Source: Macrolepiota albuminosa (Eukaryota; Basidiomycota; Agaricomycetes; Agaricales; Agaricaceae). From it: 64,000 nt of DNA. Location: NCBI GenBank assembly GCA_027475525.1, contig JAMWFC010000055.1, forward strand, positions 1,034,212 to 1,098,211, given 5' to 3'. The position numbers were made by a program, and so were the translations under genes. Position 1 is the first letter of the stretch. Each line of letters begins with the position of its first letter. The notes under the pieces were generated by a model. That model saw only the letters and a list, made by a program, of their open reading frames with translations. It was not told where the DNA came from and did no database searches. Shown one piece after another: positions 17,665-30,447 of the stretch.

Positions 17665-20600
17665 ATGTGCACAGGCGAGGATCAGTCTAATGAACCCATT
17701 GTGCCACTGGAGTACTCGATTGCAGGGTCGTCTGCTCACAGTGGACGTTATGTTGCGGACAATATTCTTGTGGACAGAAGTACCGATCAGTCGAGTAGAT
17801 GGAGTAGCAATTCGCAAAACAACGCGAACCAATGGATAACTCTTCGACTTGAAAATCTGGCTGTTCTCAGTTGTGTTAATCCTTCATCTTGTGTTCGTTC
17901 TGTCAACTGACGCGGTCTTGCTCAATCAACCAGAGACCATAACTTTTGGAAAGGTGCGTTCTTATTTTCCTTGCTTATCGGGCGTGGGTAAAAGCAATGA
18001 TGTAGTTCTCCAAACGTATGTAGACCAAGTGTAGTTTTTCCAAGTGATATTTATGTCCTCGTCTAGCTCATCCGTGCAATATGAAAGACTTCAAGATATA
18101 TGTTGGCCTTAATGAAGACCTCATGAACGAAGTCCTCCATGCATATCTCAAGAATGACACGACCCCCGAGACCTTTCCAATCAAGCAAGTCAACAATGCA
18201 GGCATATGTTTTCCAACGCGATACATAAAGATAGTACCAATATCGTAAGTAGATAACTTTGTCCAATCTCTCAACCAATACTGAGTCGATGGTCAGTGCG
18301 CACGGACAGAGCTTCCATACTTCAATATGGCATGTTTCACTAACCGGAGTAACTGATCAAGTATATGTGGAACGAGTGCGACAGAAATACGACGAGGTTG
18401 GTCAATAACAGTTTCGGACCAGACCATCAAATGACCGGCATCTGAAGTATCGAGAAAGTATCGTTTTGCGCCATGTACTCAAGCACCTCCGCCAACGCCG
18501 ACTCCTAACGCCTTACGAGTCTATTGTCTCTCGTTCCGGTATTCAGCCCGAACACCCTTTCGTCACGAAGCTATACGAGACCGTCGTTCTACAAGGCGAT
18601 TGGAAGCAAGCAGAAGAAACGCTTTCTCTCATGTCAAAGACAACACTATTTGACTCTTACCTTCATGGTACACAACCATATGCGGTGTGGAAACGACTAC
18701 ATGGCACGAACGCTGATGGAGACGTACCATCCCCTCGCGGTGGACACGCAATGTGCATGGATCCAATCAACAATATGATCTATCTTCTTGGGGGCTGGGA
18801 TGGTGAGAAGAGTTTGGATGATTTCTGGGTCTATAATGTCAACGAGGACAAGTGGCAGCTCCTCAGTCCTAGTACGTCTGAGGAGAAGAATGCTCCAGGT
18901 GCCCGCTCATGTCACAAGATGGTATTTGACGCAAAGACCGGTAGCATCTACGTGCTCGGAAGGTTGAGTGATATGGACTCTGCCAGTGCGCCAGGTGACC
19001 CTGGGACACCGATGCCCCAAGCTAGTAATGGAGATTCTGCGTCAGCTCCCAATCGCACATATTGTTCAGAATTCTATCGGTATCACACGCGGGGCGTGGA
19101 CAGTGGGAAGTGGGATTTCCTCTCTTTTGATACTGCAGTGAGTATCAATCGAATGTTTGTAAAATCACTTCTGTGCTTAATTACCACAGTCTCAAGGTGG
19201 TCCTCCGCTGATATTTGATCATCAAATGGTTTTAGACAGTGAAACACAAATTCTATATGTCTTTGGAGGCAGGATCGTGGATGGCGGGGGCACTGTAAAC
19301 TATTCTGGACTATTCAGTTACAACATCCGGTTAAGCAAATGGAAATCACTTCAGTAAGTATCATTAATTTCCAGTCTGCATGTTCGCCCTGAAGTGATTC
19401 TTGGAAAAAGAATTGCAGGTCCTGCAGTTGTTTCTCCTTCCATGATTCCCTCTCGTTCTGGTGCGTCCTACGCATTCCGGTACCTGTGTCTTCGTTATAC
19501 TCAATGTTGTACAGGTCATTCAATGGTTCTGGAGCCTTTTACTCGTACTCTTTATGTTTTCGCAGGCCAGCGAGATGACAAATATCTTTGCGACATGTTC
19601 GCCTACGATATCGCTACAAATACCGCGACCGAGCTTTTTTCAAACATCTCAGCTGCAGGAGGTCCGAATTCGTCTTTCACTCAACGAGCAGTGATCGACC
19701 CCAGACTACGGGAGCTCTATGTGTAAGTCTATGTTATAAAACTGGGAGTAGACTCTGTATTTCCCATATCCGTCAGATTTTGCGGCTTGACTAGAAATCA
19801 ACAAGCGGATGGCGTTGTGACAACCATAGTCTCCGAAGCGCCAAATTGGATGTATTCCTACGATTCAACACCAGGAACGTGGACCCAGATTCTATCGCGA
19901 CCATCCCATGTGATGCCACCAAGCTCCACCGATGAAATTCACACAGTAGATCAGCCACAGCCCCGTTATGCTCACCAAGTTGTGTACAACCATTTGACGA
20001 GGACCGTCTTTCTTCATGGTGGAAATGTGGGTGTCAAGGATGCAACAGAAAATGCTGGAGAGAAAGGGCATAAAGAGGAGAGGATGGACGATTTGTGGCA
20101 GATGACATTGGCCAGGTGCGCTATCATTTGAGACTGCGTTTTGACTCTTAAAACTTACTTGCCCCTAGGGCCGGGGTAGAGGAAATCATTCGTCGCGCCA
20201 CGTATCAATTGCGACAGCAACAGTGGGTAAATCATATTTATTCCACTTCGTCACTGAACCATTGTTCGCCCACAGATTCCGTGAGATGTGCGAGGACACA
20301 ACCCCAATGGAAGCTCTAAGCTTCCTCCAAGTAGACGTCTCAGCCGTTGTTGACCACAGCAACGCCAAAGAAACCGAAACATTCCGTTCCCTCCTTACCC
20401 ATCTCCTCTCACCCGGTATTGCAACTCCTTCGCCTTCCCCAATTTCATCGACGCCTCCGCTGCCTGCAAGGGTGAACTCCCCAGAACCTGATACAGTTGA
20501 CGAAGGCAGTGAAGGTGACGTCGAGATGAAGGACGAAAATGAGAATGAGGGCACATATCCACCGCAAAAACGCTCACGCTCACAATCCCCCAAGCCCGAG

Positions 20601-20894
20601 CCTGAGCCAGACCAGGACGCCTGGACCAACAAACTTCATGAGGAGGGTGAGCTTCCTGTAATGCCAAGAGCTCTGAATGTGCAGGCATTGCTGGAAGCCG
20701 AGGATCCAAGGGAGAAGGAACTACCTGTTTCGTCGGCAAGTCCTGCGAGGGCGGGGAATCCGAAGCTGACGGCGGCACGATTTCAGCAGCGCAATGAGGT
20801 GTTTGAGAGCTTGCTTGAGTTTGTTTCGGAAAGTGCAAAGCAGCCTTCGGGAAACTTACTGGATTTCATTTGTGTTGACAAGTTTGATGAGTAG
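17665..20894 (+). CDS. MKLN1: Muskelin (kelch subunit of the CTLH/GID-type ubiquitin ligase)
   Basis: Twelve exons (17665-17869, 17934-17953, 18006-18015, 18067-18244, 18297-18396, 18448-19137, 19190-19353, 19411-19460, 19515-19722, 19777-20115, 20169-20222, 20276-20894) give 878 aa. The order matches animal muskelin. First comes a discoidin-like domain (YSIAGSSAHSGRYVADNILV, ITFGK, HPCNMKDFKIY). A LisH/CTLH region follows (HPFVTKLYETVVLQGDWKQA), then kelch repeats (MIYLLGGWDG, LYVFGGRIVDGG, LYVFAGQRDDKYLCDMF, VFLHGGN). The C-terminus has MEALSFLQVDVSAVVDHSN and an acidic, Ser/Pro-rich insert. In the CTLH complex muskelin acts as a substrate-side or scaffolding subunit. Exon 3 is only 10 nt. 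The ATG at 17665 is the first in frame. Confidence 0.92.
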
Positions 20895-22859
20895 GTATAC
20901 TTTTTCTGGATAGGATTGACTCCATGAAGAATGAAAGAAGGGGTTTGTAAAATCTTGTATGATGCTATGGATACTGCAGTGTGAGCAATATTTGACGAGA
21001 ACGTACTATCTCCGGGAACTGAAATTTTGGGGACCGGATAATAATAAAGGTCATGATCAACAGTATGATGGGTCAGTGGCAGTATCTCCAGCGCAAAAGG
21101 AGCATGCTCCACAAGGGGACAATCAATATCTGACCACCAGGGTCTGAATATGGAAGGATAAATATCGGGAGAAGTATAGCAAAGAAGGAACGGCACAGTG
21201 AAATGAAATGCTCCAGGACAAGCCCCATAAGAAAAAAATTGATCTTTGTTGAGGCCTTCATGGTGTCTTCGCATTCTTACTGTCTTCTACAATGTAGAAC
21301 GGATAAATCTGTCCCTGGGGAGGTTAATTATGAGTATACCGGGTCAAGTTTGTAGAACAAAGTCCATTTAATCTCGAATGTCGAAATGCAATCTCCGAAT
21401 TTTCCCCCTACTCTTTAGTTTGAAAAAAAAAATCGATCAGTGTCGTACGGAGCCCGAGAACCGAGCTACAACCTCGCGCTCAACAAGTGATAGCTCAGAA
21501 GTAAAACTTTTACTTCGGGCCGTACTGATGATTTTCCTCTTGTTAAACTTTGTGATCCGGACCTAGAAGTCGAGGAAAATGTATTGGACTCGGGACTTGG
21601 ACTTAGACTTAGACTTAGACTCAGACTTAGACTCAGATCTCTCAAACCTCAACCATGCGTTTGCCCCTAATGAAGAAATCACCGTTCCCATGTTCCGAAG
21701 ATTCTGATAACGACCATGGAGCCAGAAAGTGATGAAGAATATTTGATGTTAAAATGTTGACAGCATGAGAATGGGGGTGCTTCAAGATATGAATGATCAT
21801 CAGCGCTTAAGGAGCCGTTTGAAAGCACGATATCCTAGAGCACCGTGCACATCTTGCGGAATCCTACATAGTCTGCACGTTCGAACTATTTTGGTAGCGA
21901 TAAGATTAATGAGTCACAGCATCAAATATTCTTAATTGAAAAAAAAAAAACTCAAAACTTAGCTATATAGTATAATGAAATTCTGTTCAAATGGGCCAAT
22001 TGAGTTTGAGCGTATTCTGAGAGTTTGAAAGAAAACTACGCTGTTTTGAAGCTTAAGGAGGAGATATCGTCCCGAAGTTTTGAGGTTCCGATAAGCATAT
22101 CTCGAGACCTCGAGGTCCACGGAGAGCCGAACACGCTTTAAGCGCCCATGTCATCCATATTATAAAAATTAGATGACACTAACCGACATCCACCATGCAA
22201 GTCGAGGTATCTAACAAATCCCGCAATGATTGTGCTTAGTCTCGGTCGTTCAAGTCGAGAAGGAAAATGGTGGATCTGTTACTCGCCGAGCCATTGAAAA
22301 CAGGGAAGACGAAGTCGAGGTATGTAGCGAAAGCCCACTAGGTCTCTGGAATATTCATTGTACTTCACCATTAGACCGTCTCGGCCGTTCAACCCACAAA
22401 GGAGAATGTCTGTTACTTGCCTGGTTATGGGAAAAAGAGAAGGCGAAGCGCAGCAAGAATAGCTCAACCTTGAAGTCACCGGGATGCGCACCGGGCAAAC
22501 CAAAATGAGTCTACACTTTTTGGATTCGCAGCGTAGGTGTTTTTGCTCTTCTCAATGTATTTCGACGCCTTATGGTTCAAGCCGTACAGACTTACGAAAA
22601 GGCGACGTCTCCCGCATCGAAATCTACCTCAGAAGAATAGTAACACTTATCCTTTCTGTTGTCGTAAGTGCCAAACCTAATAGAAGTAGCAGGATGTTCA
22701 GTTTGCGCAATTCTTGAGTTACAACAGCGCACGAATTGGCGCACAATCCCGGTGATGTAAGTGTTGCACTTGATTGGCTCTTATACTGGGTTCAGTACTG
22801 CCTATATGCTCTTCAGGAAAGCTCTCGTGCATCACGCAAACCATCTTGTCTTGTTTAAG
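20895..22859. other. Gene-free interval with a hexamer repeat
   Basis: About 2 kb without convincing genes, between the 3' ends of muskelin and prefoldin 4. Frames here are short and have no domain character. It contains a 42-bp GACTTA-type hexamer array at 21594-21635 and several A-rich runs. Confidence 0.5.
21594..21635. repeat. GACTTA-type hexanucleotide tandem repeat
   Basis: Seven hexamers in a row (one GACTTG, four GACTTA, two GACTCA). A microsatellite; it does not match TTAGGG telomere repeats. Confidence 0.9.
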
Positions 22860-23475
22860 TTATTCGTCAAGATTAATTGCGCTGCCAAACTTGGCATATA
22901 GTTGGACTTTGAGCGCCTTCATCTGTGTGTCACAATCTTCGGAGGACGTTGATAAAGTCGATATTCGCGCATCAAGGTGCGACTGGTCCCTTTCAAGACG
23001 TTTTTGGGCCTGGGATAGAGGCAAATGGAGGAACGCCTCGCCGACTCGGTATCTATGCCCTTGAATCAACAAGAGCGACTTGACAGAATCAGATCTGGGA
23101 AAGACGCACAAAACTAGTTCGTCTTCATCAGCGAGCTCGAGCTCGGTCTCGAGATCATCAAGAGCCTCTTTCTCTTGCTATTGTGCTGTGAGTTCAAGAT
23201 TTCAACATGATAATCAAAATTCTATACCTTGAGCACATGGAGCTTTTCCTCAAGGTTGCGCATGCGGGTATTGAGCTTCGAGAACGTATTTATCCGCTGC
23301 TGATCCTCTGCGTTGAAAGGTTAATCAATCAAAACGTGCGTCGACGATGAGCAAACACGAACCCCAGGTTACTTCAGCATCCTCGTTCTCCTCCTCCTTA
23401 CCAAGCTAGGGAGCAAACTGAGCAGCGATGTGAGAGAGTGGGCAGAAGTGTATATACCATTCGCAAGCTGTTCAT
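22860..23475 (-). CDS. PFD4: Prefoldin subunit 4
   Basis: Beta-type subunit of the hexameric prefoldin chaperone, which delivers nascent actin and tubulin to the CCT chaperonin in the cytosol. Five exons, complement of 23458-23475, 23363-23405, 23228-23307, 23110-23177 and 22860-23052, give 133 aa, the family's usual length. Signature segments: VTWEDQQRINTFSKLNTRM, ELADEDEL, YRVGEAFLHLPL and the C-terminal LKVQLYAKFGSAINLDE. The two helices are coiled-coil-like (LEEKLHVLKQEKEALDDL and the region after FLHL). The first exon is 18 nt (MNSLRM). It is divergent from the sphingosine-phosphate lyase, with 115 bp between start codons. Confidence 0.9.
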
Positions 23476-23590
23476 GGTTGGGAGAGAGAGATCAAGGTGT
23501 CACGCAGTCACAAACCACATGGAACGCGCGGGTCCATGTGAAAACGTCATTGATCATGGTGACACTTGAGCCTTGAGTGCTTGAGCTGCA
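23476..23590. promoter_or_regulatory. Divergent promoter, PFD4 / DPL1
   Basis: Only 115 bp separate the two start codons on opposite strands, so this segment must contain both 5' leaders and shared promoter elements. No TATA box is obvious. Confidence 0.5.
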
Positions 23591-26313
23591 ATGTCCACCA
23601 TCCGCACAAGAGCCCAGGCATTGATCAAGCCCCCTCTGCCTTCCTTCGACAATGCAAAGACTCTGCTCTTCCTCTACGTCGTTCTGACCCGCGCAGTCAA
23701 GGTCCAACGCCACCTGCGAGCCCGAGGCACTCTAGCGTCAGTCCGCGAGCTCTATACATGGGTTGCTCAGGTCAGTCTGCTGCAAAGCATCTGGAAGTAG
23801 TTTCTGAGAAAGCCTCGCAGCATGTCATCTCTCTGTTCTTGCGCATTCCTTCGATGGCCGCCAAAGTCGAGACCGAGATGAACAAGGCCAAACTCGACGT
23901 CGAAAACCAACTTGTTCCGAAAGGCGCCGACGTCGTGCGCCACCTCTCTCTACCAGACAAAGGAAAGAGCCTTGAATGGATTATCTCGCAAATGGAAATC
24001 ATGGACAACGAACTTTCTGGCCATTCAAATTGGAAAAATGGAAAGATATCTGGCGCAGTATACCGTATGTATCTCTTCTACACCGATTCTAGCTATCTTC
24101 GTCCTGATTGTATTCATGTGCTTAGACGGTGGAGATGAACTTGAAAGTGTCATTGTCCAGGCCTGCCAGCGCTATTGCGTTTCGAATCCTCTACACCCAT
24201 CAGTCTTTCCAGCCATTCGAAAGATGGAAGCAGAAATCGTTGCGATGTGTCTTAGGCTCTACAACAACCCCAATGGTGCGGGAACAATGACTTCTGGTGG
24301 CACTGAGTCCATCATCATGGCTCTCAAGACGTATCGGGACTGGGCAAAGACAGTGAAGGGAATTACAGAGCCGGAGATGTATGTAAATATGCTCTGTCTC
24401 GGAGAAGGCTTACCAGCTTTTTTCAGAGTCCTTCCATCTTCAGCGCATGCAGCCTTCGACAAGGGTGCCGCTTACTTCAAGCTCAAAGTGCATACCATCC
24501 CCATTGATCCAGTGACGCGTAAAGTCGACATCAAGCGCGTAAAGTGTGCTATGTGAGCCCATGTGTTTTGTTTCTCAAGCAAACATTTCCTTACTCCTAT
24601 TCTAGCAATCCCAATACCATCATGGTTGGTTCGATCCAGTATATTGAAATGAATAATGCTCATTGCTTCGCGTAGCTTGTTGGCTCCGCCGTCAACTTCC
24701 CCGACGGAAACCAGGATGACATTACCGCTCTTGGAAAGCTTGCCCTCTACTACAAGATCGGTCTCCATGTAGACTGCTGCTTGGGCAGCTTTATCATGCC
24801 CTACCTTGAAAGAGCTGGTCTTGCCCATGGCGAGGATGGAAAGTACAAACTTACCCCTTTCGATTTCCGCGTTCCTGGTGTTACAAGTATAAGCTGTGAT
24901 ACCCACAAAGTGAGCTTCCACTTGTGAAAAGTTGGTGTTGTCATTTACGTGCTTTTAGTATGCATTCGCACCCAAGGTGATTCGTCTTTGTGAACATTTG
25001 ATCGTCATGGTCAACTTTTTTAGGGTACATCTGTTATCATGTATCGTGATGCCGAGCTACGGAAACATCAGTACTACGTGAACACTAACTGGTCAGGTAC
25101 CCTTTTGTCTTCATTGGATCGTTTCAAGGGTTCTCATTCAAGTTTCCAAACAAAGGTGGTGTATACGCCTCCCCATCTCTTTCCGGATCACGGTGAGCCA
25201 TCCCATTTGGATTGATTGTCGTTGCAAGACAACGTTCATGACTTGTGGTAAATAGCCCTGGTGCCTTGATTGCAGGAACGTGGGCCGTTATGCAGTACAT
25301 GGGCGACGAGTGAGTTCTGCCGAACCAAGCCACGCAAGGATCTTGACCCCTGTCTGTACTTTCAGAGGCTACCTCGAATCCTGCCGCTCCATTGTCATCA
25401 CCGCACGCAAGGTCGCTAACGCGATTTCGGAGTCGCTTCCAGAGTTGTATGTCCTCGGCTCGCCCCCCGCATCTGTGGTCGCGTTTGCATCGAAGCATCC
25501 CAAGGTAAATGTTCTAGAAGTGGGCGACGCGATGGCCGAGCGCGGCTGGCATCTGAACGCTCTCTCACCGCCTGCGGTGCATATCGCTTGCACGGTATGT
25601 TATTGTTGCGTTTTTGGGGACTGATTTGGGATGCTGACGAAGTCGCTTTTCCTCACCCTCGATTTCTTCTATTTTAAACCTGTATCTTCTCATGAATTCT
25701 TCTCATGAATGTAATAGCGTCTCACGGTATCCATGGTCGACACGTTCATTGCGGATCTTAGAGATGCGGTTAACCAGGCGAAAACAACACCGTCTGGAAA
25801 GGGCACAATGGTCGCTTTGTATGGTGCGTACCCTATTTCCTGCATCTTCTTTTCCTATCTTCGCTTTTTAATCCTTATGGTGTTTTCTGTGGTTCTGTAC
25901 TGCTTCTTGTCGATCAAAAAACATTGTTGATCGCACGCAATTCCTTTTGTCCGAAGGTTGTGTTCCCGATTTTCTGATGTCGCCCCTTGGGGCCAAACGT
26001 CAAGATCGGGAGTTCAGTTTGGAGACATGGATATCCGTTTTTCCTTCACTTGCCACGTTCGTGGTGTGCCTATTGCTTGCCGGTACATACATATCTTGCA
26101 ATTATTTGCAACATTATCTCTTGTGTCGCGTTATCTCCACGTTCGTTTGTGCTGTGCTTATCGGTTCTCTCCCTATCTATCCCCTTTTCAACATTACACA
26201 CATGGGTATTAGTATTGATGTCTTTTACAGGCCTCGGTCAGTCGAGTGCTGTTGGCCCATCGATGGTGGGACAACTTGCTGAGACGTATTTGGATGCGTT
26301 GTACAAGGCTTGA
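23591..26313 (+). CDS. DPL1: Sphingosine-1-phosphate (dihydrosphingosine phosphate) lyase
   Basis: PLP enzyme of the ER that irreversibly cleaves phosphorylated long-chain bases to an aldehyde and phosphoethanolamine, the exit of sphingolipid breakdown. The first exon is 23591-23770. A hydrophobic stretch near residues 22-38 (TLLFLYVVL) is the likely ER anchor. Group II decarboxylase motifs: [61 protein letters not shown], and SCDTHKYAFAPKG with the PLP lysine, whose codon borders an intron. [22 protein letters not shown] follows. The C-terminus [22 protein letters not shown] lies beyond an unusually long 407-nt intron (25824-26230). All other introns seen are about 45-75 nt. Identity is secure; internal borders were only partly checked. 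Confidence 0.93.
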
Positions 26314-27990
26314 GTGCGTGAGCACGTGTGGGGTTGATCTGTTATTGTTATATATATATGGTGCTTTCAGAGTATATAGAACAGGACAATGTAGATATGT
26401 ACCTATGTGTTGGTTTATATGATTATTGATACTGACACAGTGAGATAAGGGGTAGGAAAGGCACTCAGCCGAAACGGACTCCTTGTGGTGGCCATTGGTC
26501 GGAACCAACGGAACTATTTCAAGCGTTTTCTGATGCTTTATCTTCTAGGAGTTCGAACGAGGATAGAAAACGACAGCTGTCATCTGGCCGCGAGAAAAAA
26601 GCCCGGTGTGCCCAGCAATCGGGTATAGTGGAAACAGATATGGTTGCGAGAATTCCAAACGAAACGCGAGTCAGCCACATCGTGATGTCGCTTCGCCTGT
26701 GTGTGAACAGCGCCCGAATATACAGTAGTCGAAGATACATAATTGCAGAAAGGTGATTAGGCAGACCGGGGGCTACCGAACTGACATGAGCAAATATACT
26801 CCTTGTATAAGTATAGACTGTATAAACAGATTTGATTTGTACCATATCGTCCTTGCACAGCTTAAGGTTCCCACACTTCTCCATGTGGCCTGGGAACCTT
26901 TGACTGGCTTGATTCGTACAAAGGCACGGACTATCCATTTACAAGCTACTACGGTTGTGGCGTCTGGCAAGTTTAAGTCTGCCGAAGGGCTTTGCCGTGT
27001 TCTGATGATGCCCACGTAAGCTTCGGGGTGCCTTCGTTCCATTTGAGGGCCGCTTCTGTGCGATGGAAGATAAGATATCCTTATGCTAGGGTACGGAGCC
27101 GACGCTGAAACTAGCACTAGGCCTTGAGAAGTTGCAGCCTGAGGCACAAACATAGAATTATACGATGTTGTTGGTTGTTGTATTTGAGAGCATTGTGCTA
27201 CGACTGCAATTGGTTGAGCTTCTTTTTCAGATGTGCCGGATAATTGATATCAGCGACCTAGACGCCAGGAAATTTTTTTCCTGAAGCAGGCGCTCTGACC
27301 CTCGGGCGGGCTCACGTCGGAAAAACCTTTTTGCGAACGTAGGTTCCCAGGTTTGTTTCCAACGTAGCAAGGGTTCGCGAATTTATGCTATGGATACATG
27401 ATGCAAGCCTGGGCGGCATCCACCCATGAGGGTGCATAAGTATAAGAGGCGTTTTTGCTGCCCTGCTTCTGCTGGAAATTCGAAACGTGCCCCCGGCCAT
27501 AATCGCCTCATTACATGTCCTTTCTTATGTGATTATGTACATGTCCGGAATCAAACGGAAACCAGCGAACAGCCGGGCCGAGTCGAGCCCTCCATCTGGG
27601 TCGGCGTGGTTCTCTAATATCTGGGGCACACAAGACACGTTTATTAGTTAGTTCACCATGTAAGGCACTGTAATCAAGGAATGCTTCGTTTGCTTCGTTT
27701 GCTCCATTGCTATGCGGATGTTGTGGAAATAGACCCATTAGCGCCAACCGGGAAATATCATATGATAAGGATAAAGTGGGTTGGCCGATCGAGATCACAT
27801 CGGAACGTAAATGACATTTTTGAAGAGCTCGTGTATGATATCTTTGGATAAAGTGGGTTGGCCGATCGAGATCACATCGGAACGTAAATGACATTTTTGA
27901 AGAGCTCGTGTATGATATCTTTGCGCAAACTTCCATAATTCCCTAGCTAACTTTGACTCCAGGGCTGGGTCTTCTCAGACAAGTGACAGG
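26314..27990. other. Gene-free interval with a 77-bp duplication
   Basis: About 1.7 kb with no convincing gene. The longest minus-strand frame (26519-26938) could encode a small protein with one hydrophobic segment, but it lacks a recognisable domain. A perfect 2 x 77-bp repeat lies at 27769-27922. Confidence 0.45.
27769..27922. repeat. Perfect 2 x 77-bp tandem duplication
   Basis: 27769-27845 is repeated exactly at 27846-27922. Same period as six other loci in this window; probably an unmerged contig overlap in the region upstream of the alpha-arrestin gene. Confidence 0.95.
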
Positions 27991-30447
27991 ATGGCCTTTG
28001 TCTTATCCAGATCCTCGTCTCCCAGCAACTCACAGCATCCTCAAATAGATCACCCTCTTCCCCCACATGTTGCCCCTTATACATCTCCTCTTGACCACCA
28101 CGACATGACGGTCAAAGAGAAGGACCTCAAACCTCACATTGAAATATTTCTGGACTCTCCCAAGGCATGCATCTTTCTCAGAGGTAGTGGTGTTGATGTC
28201 GAGCCCACCTTGCTCTCTGGTCATGTCGCGATATACCTCAGTGAGGCCACTCCCATTAAGGAGATTACCCTCCAGTTCAGAGGCAAAGCGCGCTTGTCTG
28301 TCCCACCTTCTGAATTGTCCGTACTTTCTTGTGGTCTTTTACTCCTGTTTGAGTACTGACATCATCACAGAATGACTCTAACCTCCACACCTTTGACATA
28401 CATTGTCTGTAACCATGACTGGTCGTTCCTCGAGGGCGAGAAGAACACGAGTCACACTCTCAAAGCCGGCCGCCATCTCTTTCCCTTCCAGCTGCGCCTC
28501 GGTGGCTCGCTACCATCGTCCATTTCATCTCCGGCCTTTGGAGGTGCAGCGGTCACTTACAAACTCCATGCCCAACTTGTCCGCAGTGGTTTCCTCAAGC
28601 AGACCTACCATGCCGACCTACCGGTACACATTATTCGTTCTTTTGCTCCAGAGGCCATGGAATATCAACACTCTCTGGAAATCGAGAACACGTGGCCTGA
28701 GAAACTGATGTATTCAATTATGCTTCCCCACAAAGCGTGGGCTGCAGGAGACAAGTTGACTGCACTCGTCAAGTTCTCCCCCTTCGTGAAAGGGGTATGC
28801 GTACTCAACGTGCGGACGTCCATACACGAGCAGACTAAGATCTATTCCCGCAACGGTGAGCAGGAGCAAACACGGCTTGTGTCCTCTGTGAAACACGAGA
28901 TCGTCAATGGCAGGGCTATTGAGGTCGAAGACCATCATCATCGCATGGGGCATCCACGAAGTCCGACCTTTCCATCAACCCCGGCATCTTTGGCTAGTCC
29001 TTCTGGTTCTGGAAATGCCACCTTCAATAGGTCGAGTAGCTCTAGTTCACTAAGTAGCTTGAGCCGGTCGTCCGCTACTCTTCACCGGTTCACTTCCACC
29101 TCGTCCGGGTCTCCCGTGACCTCCGAACCCTCCCCGATAGTTCCATCACATACGGCGGAGGAACCTAGCTCTCCCGAGTTTGACAGCCAAGACGTGGTGA
29201 CACACATTAGCATTAACGTCCCGCTCACAATCACGCCGACTCATAGCTTGGATCCCATTGTTGTTTCCCATCGCATACGTTGGAATATTCTGATTCTGAA
29301 CCTTGACGGACATACTTCGGAGCTAAGATGCTCATTGCCTATTCACTTTCTTGACTTTCGCCTGCTCAACGAATCACGAAATTTCTCGGCAGCTACGCGT
29401 CGCCTATTAATAGGGGACACAGAGGTTCCGCCGGTAGAAGAGGAAGATGCACAGCTACCGAGCTACAACCAACACGTCCGCGACAGGGTCGCGAACATGT
29501 TTCTCCCAGAATCTGCTACGATGCGCGTCACGAATCCATGGATATCTCATAGCACAAATTCTACTCCACACGCAGATGCTCAATGCCCATCAAATGAGTC
29601 GGGATATTCCTCACCCCTCGAAGCCCGCCTTCTGTCGACCCTCCCACACCAACCGGATCCCAACTCATCCCACGCCCCTCTCGAGTGGGTTAATTCCGAG
29701 CTTCTCCTATCACTCTCTCAAAATCCCCTGCCACGCTCACGCGCCGAATCTCCACACTGCGAACGCCGATCCCGTGACTCTGTTCCATCTTCCACACCTC
29801 CAAGCCGGTCCAACTCGCGCAGCCGCCCTTCGAGCAGAGGTATAAGCCGCTTCTCGTCCCGCCATAACTCGCCTGAACGCGGACACGATCATCACCACCA
29901 TCACCATCATCACCAACACCATCACAACCACCACAACCACCACAACCACAACCACCACCACCGACCCACCAGCAACGAAACGTACACGCACAACCAAACT
30001 CGCGCGTCTCGAAATACCGACAGTGTCTTTTCAGTCACGATGAAACCCCTCACGTCCTTCTCACCGAGCTTTTTGTCCCGTACCACATCAATACAGCACC
30101 TCCCGACCGCCGAAGAAGTCGAAGCGGCACAGCGCCCTACGCACGAAAGCGTGAGGATACTTAGTCTTCCTGACGCGAGTCCAGACACGGAGTTGTTGCA
30201 TAGGGCGTTCACTGAGGTGCCGGATTATACTATTGCGAGTCGGGGTTTCATCGGCGGTGTCCCCCCGTTGACAAGTATGCAGGGATTGCCGTCGTATGAT
30301 GAGAGTGTTAGGTCCGGTTCGAGCAGTAATGGGAGCGAGACGGATTTGACGAGGAGGTTTGAGGAGATGTCGACTGCGGACGCAGAGAGTGAGGGAAGGG
30401 GGCATTCGTTATCGAGACTGAAGATTCCGTCTGCGGTCTCGGCGTGA
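27991..30447 (+). CDS. Alpha-arrestin (ubiquitin-ligase adaptor for membrane transporters)
   Basis: Two exons, 27991-28316 and 28371-30447, give 800 aa. An N-terminal arrestin fold starts near residue 48 (PHIEIFLDSPKACIFLRG) and includes NHDWSFLEGEK..SHTLKAGRH and PFQLRLGGSLPSS. The C-terminal arrestin domain follows (LMYSIMLPHKAWAAGDKLTA, and VNVPLTITPTH after a Ser-rich insert). Two LPSY motifs near residues 470 and 748 resemble the PY motifs that recruit Rsp5/Nedd4 ligases. The tail is Ser/Arg-rich with a histidine tract at about residues 616-640. Fungal relatives (Rod1, Rog3, CreD) trigger endocytosis of nutrient transporters and carbon catabolite signalling. Which transporter is served cannot be told. 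Confidence 0.9.

Noticed and set aside
19354..19375. A 21-nt intron in muskelin
   Set aside because: It keeps the frame but is too short for splicing; a 57-nt intron ending at GGAAAAAG (19410) also keeps the frame and fits.
21594..21635. Interstitial telomere repeat
   Set aside because: The unit is GACTTA/GACTCA, not TTAGGG or a close variant.
29737..29997. Val-rich minus-strand ORF
   Set aside because: Antisense of the CAC/CAT histidine tract in the alpha-arrestin.
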